Shown here: positions 41,869 through 43,309 of the stretch, piece by piece
How the letters are laid out: each line of letters starts with the position of its first letter
Numbering within the stretch: position 1 is the first letter of the stretch
Source of the DNA: Bacteroidia bacterium
GTDB taxonomy: Bacteria; Bacteroidota; Bacteroidia; DATLTG01
Reading direction: 5' to 3'
NCBI GenBank assembly: GCA_039924845.1
Contig: JBDTAC010000057.1
Span: forward strand, 1-43,309
DNA: 43,309 bases
The notes under the pieces: generated by a model
The model's database searches: none
The model's input: only the letters and a program-made list of their open reading frames with translations
Told to the model about the DNA's origin: nothing
Made by a program: the position numbers and the translations under genes

Positions 41869-41870
41869 AT

Positions 41871-41980
41871 GATTGGTTAGAAACATAACATGGCTCTGCT
41901 GGCGAGCAACCTACTAGGGATATAGCCAATCGATGAAATAATAGAATAAAGAGCGTTGCTGTAAAGGTAACGTTTTTTTT
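41871..41980 (+). ncRNA. Structured RNA candidate inside the IS
   Basis: A nine-pair closing stem, GATTGGTTA (41871-41879) with TAGCCAATC (41923-41931, one G-T pair), encloses two hairpins. These are TGCT-GGCG-AGCA (41897-41908) and CCT-ACT-AGG (41910-41918). A CGTTGC...GTAACG hairpin (41954-41972) followed by eight T then ends it like a rho-independent terminator. A -7 element precedes it, so this looks like a complete small RNA or a leader. A 12-codon reading frame (MPKKTRPYYRDR) begins at 42001, beyond the terminator. The family is not identified from memory. Bacteroidota motifs such as Flavo-1 should be compared. Confidence 0.55.
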
Positions 41981-42023
41981 ATTATTTATTTCAGAGAAAT
42001 ATGCCAAAGAAAACGCGTCCATA

Positions 42024-43265
42024 TTATCGTGATAGATGAGTTGATTGGCAAATAAATCTTTCTTGAAAAATAATATGTAGTTGCGATGCTATGATTGGCC
42101 AACCAATAATTCCTTTAGACCATTTTTCTACAATTCGTGTTGTTGCTAAGTAAACAAGTTTAAGCAATGCTATATCGGATGTAAATGCTCCTTTAGTTTT
42201 AGTTACTTTTCTTACTTGCCGATGAAAAGCTTCAATAATATTTGTAGTATACATCATTTTTCTGATAGCATCTGGATAATCAAAATAGGTGGATAGCCGA
42301 TGCCAGTTATTACGCCAACTTTGGATAGCTACTGAATATTTTTTGTTCCATTTTTCTTCTATAGCATCAAGGTTTTTTTCTGCAATTTCTAAAGTCGAGG
42401 CTTGATAAACAGTTTTTAAATCCGCCATAAAAGCTCTGCTGTCTTTATAAGAAAGATATTTCAACGAATTTCTTATTTGATGAACTATGCAACATTGAAC
42501 TTGTGTTTGAGGAAACACTAACTCTATGGCATCTGCAAAGCCCTTTAGATTATCAATACATGCAATTAGTATATCTTTTAATCCTCTTCGTTTTAAATCT
42601 TCCATCACTTGCATCCAAAACTTTGAGCCTTCACTATCTGCCATATAAATACCTAACAACTCTTTTACTCCACTGGTGTTTACTCCAATGATATTATATA
42701 ACGCTTTTGTAATAACCCTTCCTTCTTCTCTTACTTTATAAAACATAGCATCAAACCATACGATACAATAAGTGTTTTCTAAAGCTCTCTGTTGCCACTC
42801 TTGTATCAATGGTATTACACGGTCTGTAATATTACTCATCGTTGTAGCTGATAATGTAAAGCCATACATTTCTTCGATATGTTCTGTAATATCCCGAACA
42901 CTTAATCCTTTACTATAAAGTCGTAAAACTTTATCTTCTATTTCTTCGCTAATTAATGTTTGGCGTTTGCCAACAAGTTTTGGTTCAAATGTACCAGAAC
43001 GATCTCGTGGAGTCGATAGTTCAAAAGAGCCATTTGTACTTTTAACTGTTTTGGTACTTTTACCATTTTTACGATTACCTTGCTCTCGTCCTCCTTCTTC
43101 CAAATGCTCGTCAATCTCAGCTTCAAGAGCTTCTTCAATAAATTTTTTAAATAATGGCTTAAATAAATTTTCTGCCGTTACTCCTGGTTCTTTATTCCGA
43201 AGTTTACGAAGCGCCTCTTTTTTAAAGGCTTCAAAATCGAATTTTTCTGCTTTCATATTGGTCAA
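42024..43265 (-). CDS. IS256-family (mutator-type) transposase
   Basis: This 413-residue protein has the N-terminal DNA-binding region EKFDFEAFKKEALRKLR and the linker HLEEGGREQGNRKNGKS. A DDE core carries Asp172 (WFDAMFYKV), Asp238 (ACIDNLKGF), the CCIVHQIRNSLKYL helix (Cys259/His262) and Glu345 (NIIEAFHRQVRK). Spacing and length match active IS256 transposases (about 390-410). No frameshift or stop is seen, so it may be functional. Met4 is an alternative start. The C-terminal RFICQSTHLSR is slightly longer than usual. It catalyses cut-and-paste or circle transposition of the element. Confidence 0.95.
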   Translation of the reverse strand: MTNMKAEKFDFEAFKKEALRKLRNKEPGVTAENLFKPLFKKFIEEALEAEIDEHLEEGGREQGNRKNGKSTKTVKSTNGSFELSTPRDRSGTFEPKLVGKRQTLISEEIEDKVLRLYSKGLSVRDITEHIEEMYGFTLSATTMSNITDRVIPLIQEWQQRALENTYCIVWFDAMFYKVREEGRVITKALYNIIGVNTSGVKELLGIYMADSEGSKFWMQVMEDLKRRGLKDILIACIDNLKGFADAIELVFPQTQVQCCIVHQIRNSLKYLSYKDSRAFMADLKTVYQASTLEIAEKNLDAIEEKWNKKYSVAIQSWRNNWHRLSTYFDYPDAIRKMMYTTNIIEAFHRQVRKVTKTKGAFTSDIALLKLVYLATTRIVEKWSKGIIGWPIIASQLHIIFQERFICQSTHLSR

Positions 43266-43285
43266 TTTAAATCTTTTAATTTAAT

Positions 43286-43309
43286 TGACACACTTTATTT
43301 TACACCCTC
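43286..43309 (-). repeat. IS right terminal inverted repeat
   Basis: TGACACACTTTATTTTACACCCTC reads as the complement of the left repeat with two internal differences (key blocks TGACACACTTT and TTTTACA). It ends at the window edge, so one or more outer bases may be missing. Confidence 0.8.

Larger units (their letters stand above)
41825..43309 (-). mobile_element. IS256-family insertion sequence (right end at or just past the window)
   Basis: It is defined by a transposase of the mutator class and by terminal inverted repeats. The left end has GGGGAATGTAAAAC...GTGTGTCA (41825-41849). The right end, read inwards on the minus strand, has GAGGGTGTAAAAT...GTGTGTCA (43286-43309). Eighteen of the 20 bases nearest the inside match. 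Length is about 1.49 kb. The target duplication cannot be checked because the right flank is outside the window. Unusually, about 170 bp separate the transposase stop from the left terminal repeat, and this space holds a structured RNA candidate. Confidence 0.85.

Noticed and set aside
41458-41869. Short frames overlapping tRNA-Gln and the IS left end
   Set aside because: They run through a tRNA gene, a terminator and a terminal repeat and show no conserved domain.
41871-41931. Hammerhead ribozyme in the IS RNA (GATGA ... GAAAC seen)
   Set aside because: The seven bases between the two core motifs cannot form stem II and the CUGAUGA core is incomplete.

Overview
The window is about 43 kb of an AT-rich Bacteroidota genome. 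The evidence is a type B T9SS sorting tail at the left edge, TAnnTTTG (-7) promoter elements with an upstream TTTG, the atpBEFHAG cluster without atpD/atpC, the coaX-lptC neighbourhood, and tandem exbD genes with a C-terminal TonB. No plasmid or prophage structure is visible. One IS256-family element occupies the right edge.

Layout. 1-1.4 kb: end of a T9SS-secreted protein, rluF, and a small HYC_CC_PP-like protein. 1.5-13 kb: a copper/silver block on the + strand with a metal-binding lipoprotein, TolC-like channel, CusB-like adaptor, methyltransferase, DUF3347 protein, DUF2231 membrane protein, a multicopper oxidase fused to a beta-barrel tail, a CusA pump (HME-4 type, all three Met-triad residues kept) and an outer-membrane-like protein. 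Together they would oxidise Cu(I) in the periplasm and expel it. tRNA-Arg follows. 13.2-18 kb: small membrane proteins, a SpoIIAA-like protein and a minus-strand set of three c-type cytochromes with a porin-like protein. 18-22.9 kb: universal stress proteins, a DoxX-like protein, a PAS histidine kinase and a REC-CRP fusion regulator.

Three promoters (14.15, 19.31 and 19.46 kb) carry a CRP/FNR-type TGAY-N4-TCA box whose centre lies exactly 36.5 bp from the end of the -7 element. This points to a local regulon, probably run by the REC-CRP protein encoded next door.

23-33 kb: tRNA-Phe, coaX, an outer-membrane protein, lptC, a small membrane protein and a DUF21/CBS protein. These converge on a minus-strand ExbB-ExbD-ExbD-TonB operon that continues into a PstS-like lipoprotein and a TPR protein. 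33.5-39.7 kb: a small membrane protein, then atpB-E-F-H-A-G. A strong hairpin sits between atpE and atpF. A four-helix-bundle (S23/IVP) gene bounded by inverted repeats is inserted between atpA and atpG, with a solitary copy of the same repeat after atpG. 39.7-40.1 kb: no convincing gene, but nested inverted repeats and a 42-bp tandem duplication. 40.1-41.4 kb: a CPA-type antiporter, then tRNA-Gln. 41.8-43.3 kb: the IS256-family element, with a structured RNA candidate (own promoter and terminator) between its left terminal repeat and the transposase.

A short AT palindrome, roughly TTCRAAAAATWATTTTTYGAA, recurs at least fourteen times, mostly between genes. It forms the core of two perfect hairpins.
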